Shown: positions 54,713 through 63,862 of the stretch, piece after piece
How positions within the stretch are numbered: the stretch's first letter is position 1
Layout of the letters: every line of letters begins with the position of its first letter
Assembly (NCBI GenBank): GCA_030148225.1
Contig: JASBTX010000010.1
Span: 124,001-188,000 of the forward strand
DNA from: Paracoccaceae bacterium
GTDB lineage: Bacteria; Pseudomonadota; Alphaproteobacteria; Rhodobacterales; Rhodobacteraceae
Direction of reading: 5' to 3'
Length of the DNA: 64,000 bases
The notes under the pieces: generated by a model
Databases searched by the model: none
What the model saw: the letters and a program-made list of their open reading frames with translations, nothing else
What the model was told of the DNA's origin: nothing
Program-made: the position numbers and the translations under genes

Positions 54713-55215
54713 AGCGCCCGGGTGAGCCCGTGCAGACGGTCAAGCTGCGCCGTGACGCGGCGCTGGCGGGTCTGGTTGAACGGGTACCCTTTGCCGGGTT
54801 TCTGGGCGTTTGCCTGGACCGGCGCGGCGACGAGGTGACGGCGATTCTGCCATTTCGCGAGATGCTGATCGGCAATCCGATGATCCCGGCACTTCATGGC
54901 GGGGTCACCTCGGCCTTTCTGGAGGTGACAGCACAGCTGGATCTGGCATGGACGCTGGTGCGCGACGATGTGGACGCGGCGCTGCAATCGGGGTCAGCGG
55001 CCCCTGATCTGTCGGGTTTCCGCATGCCCAAGACCATCGATTTCACGGTGGATTACCTGCGCCCCGGCCTGCCGCGCGATGCCTATGCGCGGGCGCGGAT
55101 CGCGCGTTCCGGACGCCGCTATGCCAGCGTCATGGTCGAGGCCTGGCAGGACAGGCGCGACCGCCCGTTTGCGCAGGCGACCGGGCATTTCCTGATCCGT
55201 CCCGCCGATGGATGA
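54709..55215 (+). CDS. PaaI/hotdog-fold thioesterase (second of pair)
   Basis: 168 aa hotdog domain. The loop PALHGGVTSAFLEVTAQLDL replaces the usual Asp/Glu region with AFLEV, and TIDFTVDYLRPGLPRDAYAR follows. Adjacent coupled hotdog paralogues can form heteromers, so the two may work together. Its end overlaps the MATE gene by 8 bases. Confidence 0.85.
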   Translation: MKRPGEPVQTVKLRRDAALAGLVERVPFAGFLGVCLDRRGDEVTAILPFREMLIGNPMIPALHGGVTSAFLEVTAQLDLAWTLVRDDVDAALQSGSAAPDLSGFRMPKTIDFTVDYLRPGLPRDAYARARIARSGRRYASVMVEAWQDRRDRPFAQATGHFLIRPADG

Positions 55216-56518
55216 ACCGCTTGGGAACCGGCGGGTATTCCGGATTGCGCTGCCGATCGTGATCTCGAACGCGACCGTACCCATTCTGGGGGCGGTCGAT
55301 ACCGGTGTGGTGGGCCAGCTGGGTGAAGCGGCGCCGATTGGCGCAGTGGGCATCGGGGCCATCATCCTGACCGCGATCTACTGGCTTTTCGGGTTTCTGC
55401 GCATGGGCACCGTTGGTCTGACGGCGCAGGCGCGCGGTGCAGGGGACGGGCGCGAGGTTGTCGCGCTTTTGACGCGGGGTCTGATGATCGGGGCGGCGGC
55501 GGGACTGACGATCCTGATCCTGCAATACCCGTTGTTTGCGCTGAGTTTCGCGATTTCCCCGGCCTCTGCCGAGGTCGAGGGGTTGGCGCGGGAATACATG
55601 GCGATACGCATCTGGTCGGCACCGGCGGCGATTTCGATCTATGCCATTACCGGCTGGCTGATCGCGCATGAACGCGCGCGTGCGGTTCTGGTGGTGCAGG
55701 TCGCGATGAACGGGATCAACATCCTGCTGGATCTGGTCTTTGTTCTGGGGCTGGGCTGGGGTGTCGAAGGCGTGGCGCTGGCCACGTTCATCGCCGAATG
55801 GACCGGGCTGGCGCTGGGGCTTTATCTGACGCGCGCGGCCTTTCGCGGGCCGGGTTGGAAAGATTGGCCGCGTGTGCTGGATCGGGCGCGGCTGATCCGG
55901 ATGTTCGTGGTTAACCGCGATATCCTTTTACGCTCGGTCTTTCTGGAGGCGGCCTTTGTCAGCTTTCTGTTTCTGGGGGCAAAGTTCGACGACGTGACGC
56001 TGGCGGCCAACCAGATTCTGGTGCAGTTCCTGCATATCACCGCCTATGCGCTGGACGGGTTTGCCATTGCTGCCGAGACGCTGGTGGGGCAGGCGCTGGG
56101 TGCTCGGAACCGGCCGGGCTTTCGCCGCGCGGCATGGCTGACCTCGCGCTGGGGGGCGGTGATCTGCGTGGCGATGACGCTGGGCTTCGCGATCTTTGGC
56201 GGGATGTTGATCGATCTGATGTCGACCGCCGGAGAAGTGCGGCTGGTGGCACGCGATTATCTGCCATGGATGATTATCGCCCCGTTGACGGGCTGGGCGG
56301 CGTGGATGCTGGACGGGATTTTCATCGGTGCGACGCGCACCCGCGACATGCGCAACATGATGGCGATATCGCTGGCGATCTATGTGCTCTGCCTCGTGGT
56401 ATTTCTGCCGATCTACGGCAATCACGGGCTTTGGCTGTCGCTGAATGCGATGTTTCTGGCGCGGGGTGTCACGCTGGGCTGGAAATACCCGGCGCTGGAA
56501 CGCTCGGCCGGGGCCTAG
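55208..56518 (+). CDS. MATE-family efflux transporter (DinF-like)
   Basis: 436 aa, twelve membrane helices in two MATE halves: [20 protein letters not shown] with the family-type N-terminal Asp, [20 protein letters not shown], and the second half [20 protein letters not shown]. It resembles the DinF branch. MATE proteins export drugs or metabolites with Na+ or H+. It overlaps the thioesterase gene by 8 bases and ends 4 bases into the convergent pyrD gene. Confidence 0.9.
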   Translation: MDEPLGNRRVFRIALPIVISNATVPILGAVDTGVVGQLGEAAPIGAVGIGAIILTAIYWLFGFLRMGTVGLTAQARGAGDGREVVALLTRGLMIGAAAGLTILILQYPLFALSFAISPASAEVEGLAREYMAIRIWSAPAAISIYAITGWLIAHERARAVLVVQVAMNGINILLDLVFVLGLGWGVEGVALATFIAEWTGLALGLYLTRAAFRGPGWKDWPRVLDRARLIRMFVVNRDILLRSVFLEAAFVSFLFLGAKFDDVTLAANQILVQFLHITAYALDGFAIAAETLVGQALGARNRPGFRRAAWLTSRWGAVICVAMTLGFAIFGGMLIDLMSTAGEVRLVARDYLPWMIIAPLTGWAAWMLDGIFIGATRTRDMRNMMAISLAIYVLCLVVFLPIYGNHGLWLSLNAMFLARGVTLGWKYPALERSAGA

Positions 56519-57576
56519 CGGTTTGCCCATTCGGCGGCCTGGCTGCCGCTAATCGCTGCCACATTCGTGCCGCGCCGTTCAAGCAGCGCATCCAGATCGG
56601 TTGTGATCCTGCGCACCAGCGAAATGCCGTGAAAGACCATGGCCGTATAGAGCTGCACTGCCGAGGCGCCTGCGCAAATCTTGTCATAGGCGTCGCGGGC
56701 CGAGGATATGCCGCCGACGCCGATCAGGGGCATCGCACCTCCGGTTTCGACATGAAAGCGGGCCAGCGTCCGCGTCGATTTCTGAAAGAGCGGTTTGCCC
56801 GAGAGACCACCGGCCTCATCACGCCCGGGCGATATCAGGCCCTGCCGGTCTGTGGTGGTGTTGGTGGCGATGATCGCGTCGAGGCCACGATCCATGGCGA
56901 CACGCGCAATCGCGGCGATTTCATCATCACCGAGATCGGGCGCGACCTTGAGGAATACGGGCAGGCCGGGGCGGACATCCTGACGGGTTTCAAGGACGCC
57001 TGACAAAAGTGCTGCAAGCGCGGTGTCCTGTTGCAGGTCGCGCAGATTGGCGGTGTTTGGCGAAGAGACGTTGACGGTGACAAAATCCAGATAGGGGCCG
57101 CATCTGCGCAGGACATGGGCATAGTCGGCAGCACGATCGCTGCTGTCCTTGTTGGCCCCGAGATTGAGACCGATCACCGCGCCTGCCGGGCGAAAGGCCA
57201 GACGCCGAGCGATTACGTCCGCCCCGTCATTGTTAAAGCCAAAGCGGTTGATGGCGGCCTGATCCTGCCTCAGGCGAAAGAGACGCGGGCGGGGATTGCC
57301 GGGTTGCGCGCGCGGCGTGACGGCCCCCAGTTCGACAAAACCGAAACCGGCATCGGCCAGCGGCCCCATCGCCTGAGCGTTCTTGTCGAAACCGGCGGCC
57401 AGTCCGACGGGATTGGGAAGGGTCAGCCCGGCAATTTCAGTTCGCAGCCGCGCCGAGGTATCGGGCGGCGCGGCGGGGACCATGCCCAGTTGCAGCGCCC
57501 TGATCGACAGGCCGTGCGCCAGTTCCGGGTCAAGCTGCCGGAGCCCCCAGAGCGCGCTGCGTTCCCAGAGGTTCAT
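56515..57576 (-). CDS. pyrD: Dihydroorotate dehydrogenase (quinone), class 2
   Basis: 353 aa. A class 2 N-terminal membrane-associating helix pair ([20 protein letters not shown]) comes first; FMN-binding motifs include [40 protein letters not shown] (catalytic Ser region) and [20 protein letters not shown]. It oxidises dihydroorotate to orotate with ubiquinone in pyrimidine synthesis. It overlaps the DUF952 gene by 4 bases upstream. Confidence 0.96.
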   Translation of the reverse strand: MNLWERSALWGLRQLDPELAHGLSIRALQLGMVPAAPPDTSARLRTEIAGLTLPNPVGLAAGFDKNAQAMGPLADAGFGFVELGAVTPRAQPGNPRPRLFRLRQDQAAINRFGFNNDGADVIARRLAFRPAGAVIGLNLGANKDSSDRAADYAHVLRRCGPYLDFVTVNVSSPNTANLRDLQQDTALAALLSGVLETRQDVRPGLPVFLKVAPDLGDDEIAAIARVAMDRGLDAIIATNTTTDRQGLISPGRDEAGGLSGKPLFQKSTRTLARFHVETGGAMPLIGVGGISSARDAYDKICAGASAVQLYTAMVFHGISLVRRITTDLDALLERRGTNVAAISGSQAAEWANR

Positions 57577-57911
57577 GCCGGATCATCCGGGAAAACGTGG
57601 TGCCCGTCGGACAGTGGCAGGGGCCGTGACCAGACCACATCGGCCAGCCTCATGTCGCGGTAGAGATGCGGGAAGAGATCGCCGCCGCGCGAGACCTCCC
57701 ATTTCAGGGCATCACCGGCGGCATCGGCATCAAGTGCAATCAGCATCAGATCCGCGAGACCCGCGAAATATTTCGACGCGGTTTCGGGGGCCTGTGCTGG
57801 TGTCGAGAGGTGAATATAACCATCCTGCAGATCGATTGGTGCGCCGGATGTCACCCCGGCGGTGCGAAAAGCCAGCCATTCGGCGGCGCGGAAAATCTTG
57901 TAGATCAGCAT
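57573..57911 (-). CDS. DUF952 family protein
   Basis: 112 aa, single domain. The sequence [40 protein letters not shown] and [20 protein letters not shown] matches DUF952, a small conserved family of unknown activity. I use the ATG at 57911; upstream in-frame residues look non-family. It is coupled to pyrD (4-base overlap), a common neighbour as I recall in this group, but no functional link is proven. Confidence 0.85.
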   Translation of the reverse strand: MLIYKIFRAAEWLAFRTAGVTSGAPIDLQDGYIHLSTPAQAPETASKYFAGLADLMLIALDADAAGDALKWEVSRGGDLFPHLYRDMRLADVVWSRPLPLSDGHHVFPDDPA

Positions 57912-57964
57912 GCGCGCGACATGCACCCCGGCAGAATGGAGGTCAAGACATGTGCTGCCACGAA

Positions 57965-57980
57965 ACCTTTGCGCAAAGGT
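57965..57980. promoter_or_regulatory. Perfect 16-bp palindrome in the DUF952/nucleotidase gap
   Basis: ACCTTTGCGCAAAGGT is its own reverse complement. It lies in the 155-base divergent gap between the DUF952 and 5'-nucleotidase genes. Its symmetry suits a dimeric regulator; none is encoded nearby. Confidence 0.45.
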
Positions 57981-58000
57981 GCAATCCCGCGCATACAAAC

Positions 58001-58018
58001 TTTGACTCTCTGGTCAAA
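58001..58018. promoter_or_regulatory. Inverted repeat TTTGAC-N6-GTCAAA before the nucleotidase gene
   Basis: Perfect 6-bp arms, 48 bases before the start at 58067, containing a GANTC site (GACTC). It may be a second operator or a promoter element. It does not match a Pho box as I know it. Confidence 0.35.
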
Positions 58019-58066
58019 CGTGGTCATGCTGAGTCGCATATCAATGACAATTAGGGGGTATGTACC

Positions 58067-59641
58067 ATGATGTCTCGTTTGCTGAAAACCGCGACGGCCA
58101 TGTGCTTTGTCGCGGGCGCGGCGCAGGCGCAATATACGCTGACAATCCTGCACACGAACGACAATCACGCCCGGTTCGAACCGATCTCGAAATATGATTC
58201 CGGTTGCGGCGAAGAGGATAATATGGAGGGCAAGTGCTTTGGCAGTTCGGCCCGGATGGCGACCGCCATCGCCGAAGCGCGTGCACGGTCGAACAATTCG
58301 ATTCTGCTGGATGGCGGCGACCAGTTCCAGGGATCGCTGTATTACACCTATTACAAGGGTGCGGTCGCAGCCGAGATGATGAACATGATGGGCTATGACG
58401 GCATGACCGTGGGCAATCACGAGTTCGATGACGGGCCGGAGGTGCTGCGTGGGTTCATGGATAGTCTCGATTTCCCCATCCTGATGTCCAATGCCGATGT
58501 CTCGGCTGAGCCCTTGCTGGCCGGTGTTCTGCAGAAATCGACCGTGATCGAACGTGGTGGTGAAAAGATCGGCCTGATCGGTCTGACACCTCAGGACACG
58601 GACGAGCTTGCCTCGCCGGGGCCGAATGTGAACTTCATCGATCCGGCTACGGCGGTACAGGGCGAAGTTGACAAGCTGACCGCAGAAGGCGTGAACAAGA
58701 TCATCGTCCTGTCCCATTAAGGCTATGAAGTGGAAAAGGCGGTCGCGGCCGCGACCACCGGTGTCGATGTGATCGTGGGCGGGCATTCGCACTCGCTCCT
58801 GTCGAACACAGACGAGCGCGCCGAAGGCCCCTATCCCACGATGGTTGGCAATACCGCGATTGTTCAGGCGCGTTCTTATGGCAAGTATCTGGGCGAGCTG
58901 AACGTCACTTTTGACGATGATGGCAACATCATTGAGGCGGTGGGTGAGCCGATCCTTGTTGACGGTTCAGTAGCTGAAAATCCCGAAGTCAAGGCGCGCG
59001 TTGCCGAACTGGGCAAGCCCCTTGATGAGATTCGCAACAACGTCGTTGCCGCCGCTTCGGCCGCTATCGAAGGGGATCGCAATGTCTGCCGTGTCCAGGA
59101 ATGCGAGATGGGCAACCTTGTGGCCGACGCGATGCTGGATCGGGTCAAAAGTCAGGGCGTGAGCATCGCAATTGCCAATTCCGGCGGGCTTCGCGCATCG
59201 ATCGATGCGGGCGACGTAACAATGGGCGAAGTGCTGACCGTGCTGCCGTTCCAGAACACTCTGTCGACATTCGAGGTCTCGGGTCAGACGGTGATCGACG
59301 CGCTGGAAAACGGTGTGAGCCAGGTTGAAGAGGTCAAGGGCCGGTTCCCGCAGGTGGCAGGCCTGAAATTCGTCTGGGATCCGACCGTGGCGCCGAATGA
59401 AGGCCGCATTCAGGAAGTTATGGTCATGGAAGGCGACGCCTTTGTGCCCATCGATCCCGCCAAGACCTATATGCTGGTCTCGAACAACTATGTCCGGGGT
59501 GGCGGTGACGGCTACAGGATGTTCAGCGACGCGGCTAACGCCTATGACTATGGTCCTGATCTTGCCGATGTCACGGCGGAATATCTGGCCAAGGTCGGCC
59601 CGTATGAACCTTATCTGGACGGGCGCATCTCGTCGAAATGA
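58067..59641 (+). pseudogene. Periplasmic 5'-nucleotidase / UshA-like gene with in-frame TAA
   Basis: A signal peptide (KTATAMCFVAGAAQAQ) leads to a metallophosphatase domain: LTILHTNDNHARFEP, LLDGGDQFQGSLYY, TVGNHEFDDGPEVL. The frame hits TAA at 58718-58720 (after IIVLSH) and continues in the same frame with GYEVEKAVAAATTGVDVIVG GHSH (metal-binding His pair) and a full 5_nucleotid_C domain (AIANSGGLRASIDAGDVTMG, VSNNYVRGGGDGYRMF). Without the TAA the protein would be about 524 aa, a normal length. The first part alone lacks the last metal ligands and the substrate domain. Either a nonsense mutation or a sequence error. Confidence 0.82.
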
Positions 59642-59670
59642 TCTGATCTTTCTGCCCAAGGGCAGCCTGA

Positions 59671-59700
59671 CCCGCCCCTGAACCGGGGGCGGGTTTTTTT
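59671..59700 (+). terminator. Rho-independent terminator after the 5'-nucleotidase gene
   Basis: CCCGCCCC and GGGGCGGG pair over 8 bp around a 7-base loop, followed by seven Ts. A textbook intrinsic terminator for the nucleotidase transcript. The remaining 59701-59840 shows nothing I can name. Confidence 0.9.
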
Positions 59701-59840
59701 GTGCGCAGAGCTGGGTTCTTTTCTTTCCTGCAGGATCGGTGCAAAAGACCGGGGCAAACAGCCCCTTTGAGACGCCGGTCGTTGTGCACCGCGATGTTGC
59801 CGCACAATTCTGTCGCCTGAAATGAGAGGGAACGGGACAT

Positions 59841-61757
59841 CTGAGACATATCGTTTCAAATCTGGCCGACAAGGTACTGGCGATCCCCCGCTCGACCAAG
59901 CGGGCCATCGTGCTGTCGATGGATGTGATTTTTTGCATTATCGCTGTCTGGGTGGCGTTCTATCTGCGGCTGGGCGAATGGTTTCAGGACTGGACAAGCC
60001 CATGGGCCGCGGTTGCGATTTCGGTGGCCATTGCGGTACCGATTTTCATCTCTGCCGGGTTGTACCGTGCGATATTCCGCTATGCCGGGTGGCCGGCGCT
60101 GCTGACGATTGCGGGCTCGGTCGGGTTTTACGGTTTCCTCTATATGATCGTGGTCACCTTTATCGGTGTGCCGGGCATTCCGCGCACCGTGGGCATGATC
60201 CAGCCGCTGGTGCTGGTGATCATGATCGGCGGTTCGCGCCTTTTCGCCCGCTACTGGCTGGGCGGGCTCTATCGCAACATTCTTAAGGACGCCAATCGTC
60301 AGCCGGTGCTGATCTATGGTGCGGGCGAGGCCGGGCGCCATCTTGCCGCGGCGATATCCGACAGCCGGGAAATGAAGGTGGTCGGGTTTCTGGATGATGA
60401 CCGGAAATTGCACGGGCAGGTCCTGAACGGGGTGCGCATCTACAATCCCGAGCGGCTGGAGCGGATCGCCGAGAAGCGCGCGGTATCCGATGTTTTGCTG
60501 GCGCTGCCCCGGGCCGGACGCAGACGGCGCAACGAGATACTGGAGCGTATCCGCCGCGCCCGCGTTGCGGTCAGAACGCTGCCCAGCCTTGTCGATATTG
60601 CCCAGGGGCGCATCAACCTGTCTGATCTGCGCGAGTTGTCAGCCGATGACGTTCTGGGGCGCGAGCCGGTCAACCCCGACCCGGAACTGATGGCCGCGAC
60701 CATCGCGGGCAAAACTGTGGCGGTCACGGGCGCGGGCGGTTCCATCGGCTCCGAGCTTTGCCGACAAATTTTGCGGCAGGGGCCAAACCGGCTGGTGATG
60801 ATCGAGAATAATGAATTCGCGCTTTACCGGATTGCGCAGGAGCTAGAGGCGCTGGCCACCGATCAGGCGGACAGTCCCGAATTGGTCACGCGGCTGGCAT
60901 CTGTCACTGACGAGGCGGTGATCGAGCGGATATTCGTGGCCACGGCCTGCGAGACGGTGTTTCACGCGGCCGCCTATAAACATGTGCCGCTGGTCGAAGG
61001 AAATGCCGCCGCCGGGGTGCAAAACAATGTCTGGGGCACGATGCAGACCGCCGAGGCCGCGCGGCGTGCCGGGGTAGACACATTCGTTCTGATCTCGACC
61101 GACAAGGCCGTGCGTCCGACCAATGTCATGGGGGCATCGAAACGGCTGGCCGAGATGGTTTTGCAGGCGATGGCGGCAGAAGGCGGCGATATCACCTTTG
61201 CCATGGTGCGGTTCGGCAATGTGCTCGGCTCATCAGGGTCGGTCGTGCCGCTTTTTCAGCGTCAGATCAGGGCGGGCGGCCCGGTCACGGTGACGCATCG
61301 CGATATCACGCGCTATTTCATGTCGATCCCCGAGGCGGCGCAGCTGGTCCTGCAGGCAAGTGCCATGGCGCGAGGTGGTGATGTCTTTGTTCTGGATATG
61401 GGCGATCCGGTGCGCATTCACGATCTGGCCGCCCGCATGATCGAGTTGTCGGGCCAGACGGTGCGGTCGAATGCCAATCCGCTGGGTGATATCGAGATCG
61501 AGGTTACGGGGCTGCGGCCCGGCGAAAAGCTTTACGAGGAATTGCTGATCGGTGATGATCCGCAAAAGACCCGCCATCCGCGCATCATGCGCGCGCAGGA
61601 CAGTTTCCTGCCTTGGGATGTGCTGGAACCTGAACTGGCGCAGATCGGACGCGATATCGCCGCGCAGGACGAGGATGCCGTTCTAAGGCGGCTGAGGGCG
61701 CTGCCGCTGGATTATAGGCCTCTGGATGACGAAGCGCAGGGTTCGGTCGCGCCATAA
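59841..61757 (+). CDS. Nucleoside-diphosphate sugar epimerase/dehydratase (CapD/WbpM/PglF type)
   Basis: About 638 aa from the proposed start. Four N-terminal membrane helices, a CoA-binding-like Rossmann domain (LIYGAGEAGRHLAAAISDSR), then an SDR domain (VAVTGAGGSIGSELCRQI) with the catalytic ISTDKAVRPTNVMGASKR typical of UDP-GlcNAc 4,6-dehydratases, where Met replaces the usual Tyr. It makes a keto-sugar nucleotide for surface polysaccharide. The best start is CTG at 59841, with AGAGGG 10 bases upstream and an in-frame TGA just before; the GTG at 59910 would cut into the conserved N-terminus. Its 3' end overlaps a convergent sulfotransferase by 46 bases. Confidence 0.9.
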   Translation: MRHIVSNLADKVLAIPRSTKRAIVLSMDVIFCIIAVWVAFYLRLGEWFQDWTSPWAAVAISVAIAVPIFISAGLYRAIFRYAGWPALLTIAGSVGFYGFLYMIVVTFIGVPGIPRTVGMIQPLVLVIMIGGSRLFARYWLGGLYRNILKDANRQPVLIYGAGEAGRHLAAAISDSREMKVVGFLDDDRKLHGQVLNGVRIYNPERLERIAEKRAVSDVLLALPRAGRRRRNEILERIRRARVAVRTLPSLVDIAQGRINLSDLRELSADDVLGREPVNPDPELMAATIAGKTVAVTGAGGSIGSELCRQILRQGPNRLVMIENNEFALYRIAQELEALATDQADSPELVTRLASVTDEAVIERIFVATACETVFHAAAYKHVPLVEGNAAAGVQNNVWGTMQTAEAARRAGVDTFVLISTDKAVRPTNVMGASKRLAEMVLQAMAAEGGDITFAMVRFGNVLGSSGSVVPLFQRQIRAGGPVTVTHRDITRYFMSIPEAAQLVLQASAMARGGDVFVLDMGDPVRIHDLAARMIELSGQTVRSNANPLGDIEIEVTGLRPGEKLYEELLIGDDPQKTRHPRIMRAQDSFLPWDVLEPELAQIGRDIAAQDEDAVLRRLRALPLDYRPLDDEAQGSVAP

Positions 61758-62395
61758 TGCGCAAGATCCCATGCGTAGCGGGATGCGACCAGCCGTGACA
61801 ATGCGGGCGTGTACCAGCCCGACAGGTTGACGGGCGGGCGGCTGTTCACCACCGGGAGTGGCCCGGAACCCAGCCCGAGCCGTCGGGCAAGAGGTTGGAA
61901 ATCCGCGTCGATGTTTTCCAGCCGCAACAGGGTATCGATGGCCATGCGCCCGTTGCTGTCACGGCACCATGTTCTGCCCGACCAGGCGCCGTATCGCCGC
62001 CAGCGCTGATACGCGCGCCCACCGCCGCCACGTCCGTCAGGCCGCGACCACCTGAGCCAGCGCGCAAATGACGGGTTGGGCAGCCCCAGCCGCCGCGCCC
62101 GGCGCCAGATCCCGTCGACCGCGACGATCATGCGATAAAGCGAGACCAGCCGGGCATATGGATCGCGCAGGCAGGTGATGCGTTCATATTCGTTCCAGTC
62201 CCAGCCCCGGCGGCGAAATTCGGCATGCGCCTCTGCCGGGGACATATGCGGATAGAAGGGTGTCGCGGCTGTGCGCGACCGCCAGTTCGGGGCAATATCC
62301 ACCTCTGCCAGGGGGGCGAGGCAGGCCCTGAGCGTTTCAGACCCGGTTTTCGGGTTCGAGAAAAAGATGAACTTGCGCGAATGACAGATGATCAT
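61712..62395 (-). CDS. Sulfotransferase-family protein
   Basis: 227 aa. The P-loop is KFIFFSNPKTGSETLRACLA and the 3'-phosphate segment is ITCLRDPYARLVSLYRMI. Arg/Trp-rich stretches in the middle may bind a polyanionic acceptor. It is one of three sulfotransferase-type genes in the window, and it lies between two sugar-nucleotide genes, so sulfation of a surface polysaccharide is a reasonable inference. Its last 46 bases overlap the end of the CapD-type gene. Confidence 0.8.
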   Translation of the reverse strand: MIICHSRKFIFFSNPKTGSETLRACLAPLAEVDIAPNWRSRTAATPFYPHMSPAEAHAEFRRRGWDWNEYERITCLRDPYARLVSLYRMIVAVDGIWRRARRLGLPNPSFARWLRWSRPDGRGGGGRAYQRWRRYGAWSGRTWCRDSNGRMAIDTLLRLENIDADFQPLARRLGLGSGPLPVVNSRPPVNLSGWYTPALSRLVASRYAWDLAHYGATEPCASSSRGL

Positions 62396-62445
62396 GCCCG
62401 AGCGCTAGCCGAGCGGGGTTAACATTCCTTCACCCGGCTCGAAGA

Positions 62446-63753
62446 TCAGCCGCGCCCGACGGCGGCGTAGGCTTCGAAACCGGCGCGCTTGGCATCGCGG
62501 GGCGAGTAGATATTGCGCAGATCGGCCATTCTGGGCGTTTCCATGCGGTTGGCCAGCCGTTTGAGATCGAGCGCGCGAAACTCGTTCCACTCGGTCAGTA
62601 TCACGACCGCATGGGCGTTTTGCACGGCCTTGTAGGCATCCTCGACCCACTGCACACCGGGCAAGAGCGCCTCACCCTCTTTGCGGCCCTGCGGATCGGC
62701 AACGCGCACCTTGGCCCCGCCACCGACCAGCGCCGGGATGATCGTGAGCGAGGGTGCGTCGCGCATGTCATCGGTGTTGGGTTTGAAAGTGCAGCCCAGC
62801 ACGGCGATGGTCTTGCCGTTTACGCCGCCCTCGCAAAGGTCCATGATCTTGTCGATCATCCGCCGCTTGACCGCGTCATTGACGGCAATCACGGTTTCGG
62901 TGATCTGCATCGGAACGGCATGATCCTGACCAATGCGCGCCAGCGCGGTAGTATCCTTGGGAAAACACGATCCGCCATAGCCGGGACCGGCGTGCAGAAA
63001 CTTGTTGCCGATGCGGTTGTCCATGCCCACGCCTCTGGACACCTCTTTGACGTCGGCGCCGACCTTCTCGCAAAGCTGTGCAATCTCGTTCATGAAGGTG
63101 ATCTTGGTCGCCAGAAACGCGTTGGCGGCATATTTGATCATCTCGGCACTTTCGAGATCGGTCGTCACGATCGGGAAATCCCTGAGAAAGAGCGGGCGGT
63201 AGATTTCCGACATGACATCGCCCGCACGGTCGTTCTGAACACCCAGCACAACCCGGTCGGGGCGCATGAAATCGTCGATGGCAGCCCCTTCGCGCAGGAA
63301 TTCGGGGTTCGAGGCGACATCGAACTCGGCCTCGGGATTGGCCTTGCGCACCACCTGCTTGACCTGGCGGTTGGTGCCCACGGGGACGGTCGATTTGGTC
63401 ACGATCACCGCATAATCGGTCAGGGCCGACGCGATTTCCTCGGCTGCGGCGAAGACATAGGTCAGATCGGCGTGGCCGTCGCCCCGGCGCGTCGGCGTGC
63501 CCACGGCGATGAAGATCGCTTCGGCGCCGTCCACGGCGGCCTTGAGATCGCCGGTAAAGGACAGGCGACCGGCCTCGACATTCTTGGCCAGAAGCTGATC
63601 GAGACCGGGCTCGTAAATCGGTATTTCGCCGCGCTCGAGCATCGCGATCTTGGCCGGGTCCTTGTCGACGCAGACCACGTCATGGCCGAAATCGGAAAAG
63701 CAGACCCCCGAGACCAGACCCACATAGCCCGTGCCGATCATTGCAATGCGCAT
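62446..63753 (-). CDS. UDP-glucose 6-dehydrogenase
   Basis: 435 aa. NAD loop MRIAMIGTGYVGLVSGVCFS, the Lys region FLATKITFMNEIAQLCEKVG, the catalytic Cys in GPGYGGSCFPKDTTALARIG, and the C-terminal NAD-contact domain (TIAVLGCTFKPNTDDMRDAP). It makes UDP-glucuronate, a precursor of acidic exopolysaccharides and capsules. It fits the neighbouring CapD-type enzyme and the kps genes at the other end of the window. Gene symbol ugd would be usual. Confidence 0.95.
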   Translation of the reverse strand: MRIAMIGTGYVGLVSGVCFSDFGHDVVCVDKDPAKIAMLERGEIPIYEPGLDQLLAKNVEAGRLSFTGDLKAAVDGAEAIFIAVGTPTRRGDGHADLTYVFAAAEEIASALTDYAVIVTKSTVPVGTNRQVKQVVRKANPEAEFDVASNPEFLREGAAIDDFMRPDRVVLGVQNDRAGDVMSEIYRPLFLRDFPIVTTDLESAEMIKYAANAFLATKITFMNEIAQLCEKVGADVKEVSRGVGMDNRIGNKFLHAGPGYGGSCFPKDTTALARIGQDHAVPMQITETVIAVNDAVKRRMIDKIMDLCEGGVNGKTIAVLGCTFKPNTDDMRDAPSLTIIPALVGGGAKVRVADPQGRKEGEALLPGVQWVEDAYKAVQNAHAVVILTEWNEFRALDLKRLANRMETPRMADLRNIYSPRDAKRAGFEAYAAVGRG

Positions 63754-63862
63754 GAGAAAATCCCCTGAAACTGCCCGGGTGCTGGATGGGGGAGACGGCC
63801 AGCCAAGTCAACCGTTTAAGGCGTACCCGCAGGCGCTACCGGCGAAATGCTGCAAAACTTTT

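Noticed and set aside
58011-58030. TGGTCA direct repeat before the nucleotidase gene as a Pho box
   Set aside because: The repeat period is 10 bases, not 11, and the sequence differs from the CTGTCAT-type consensus.
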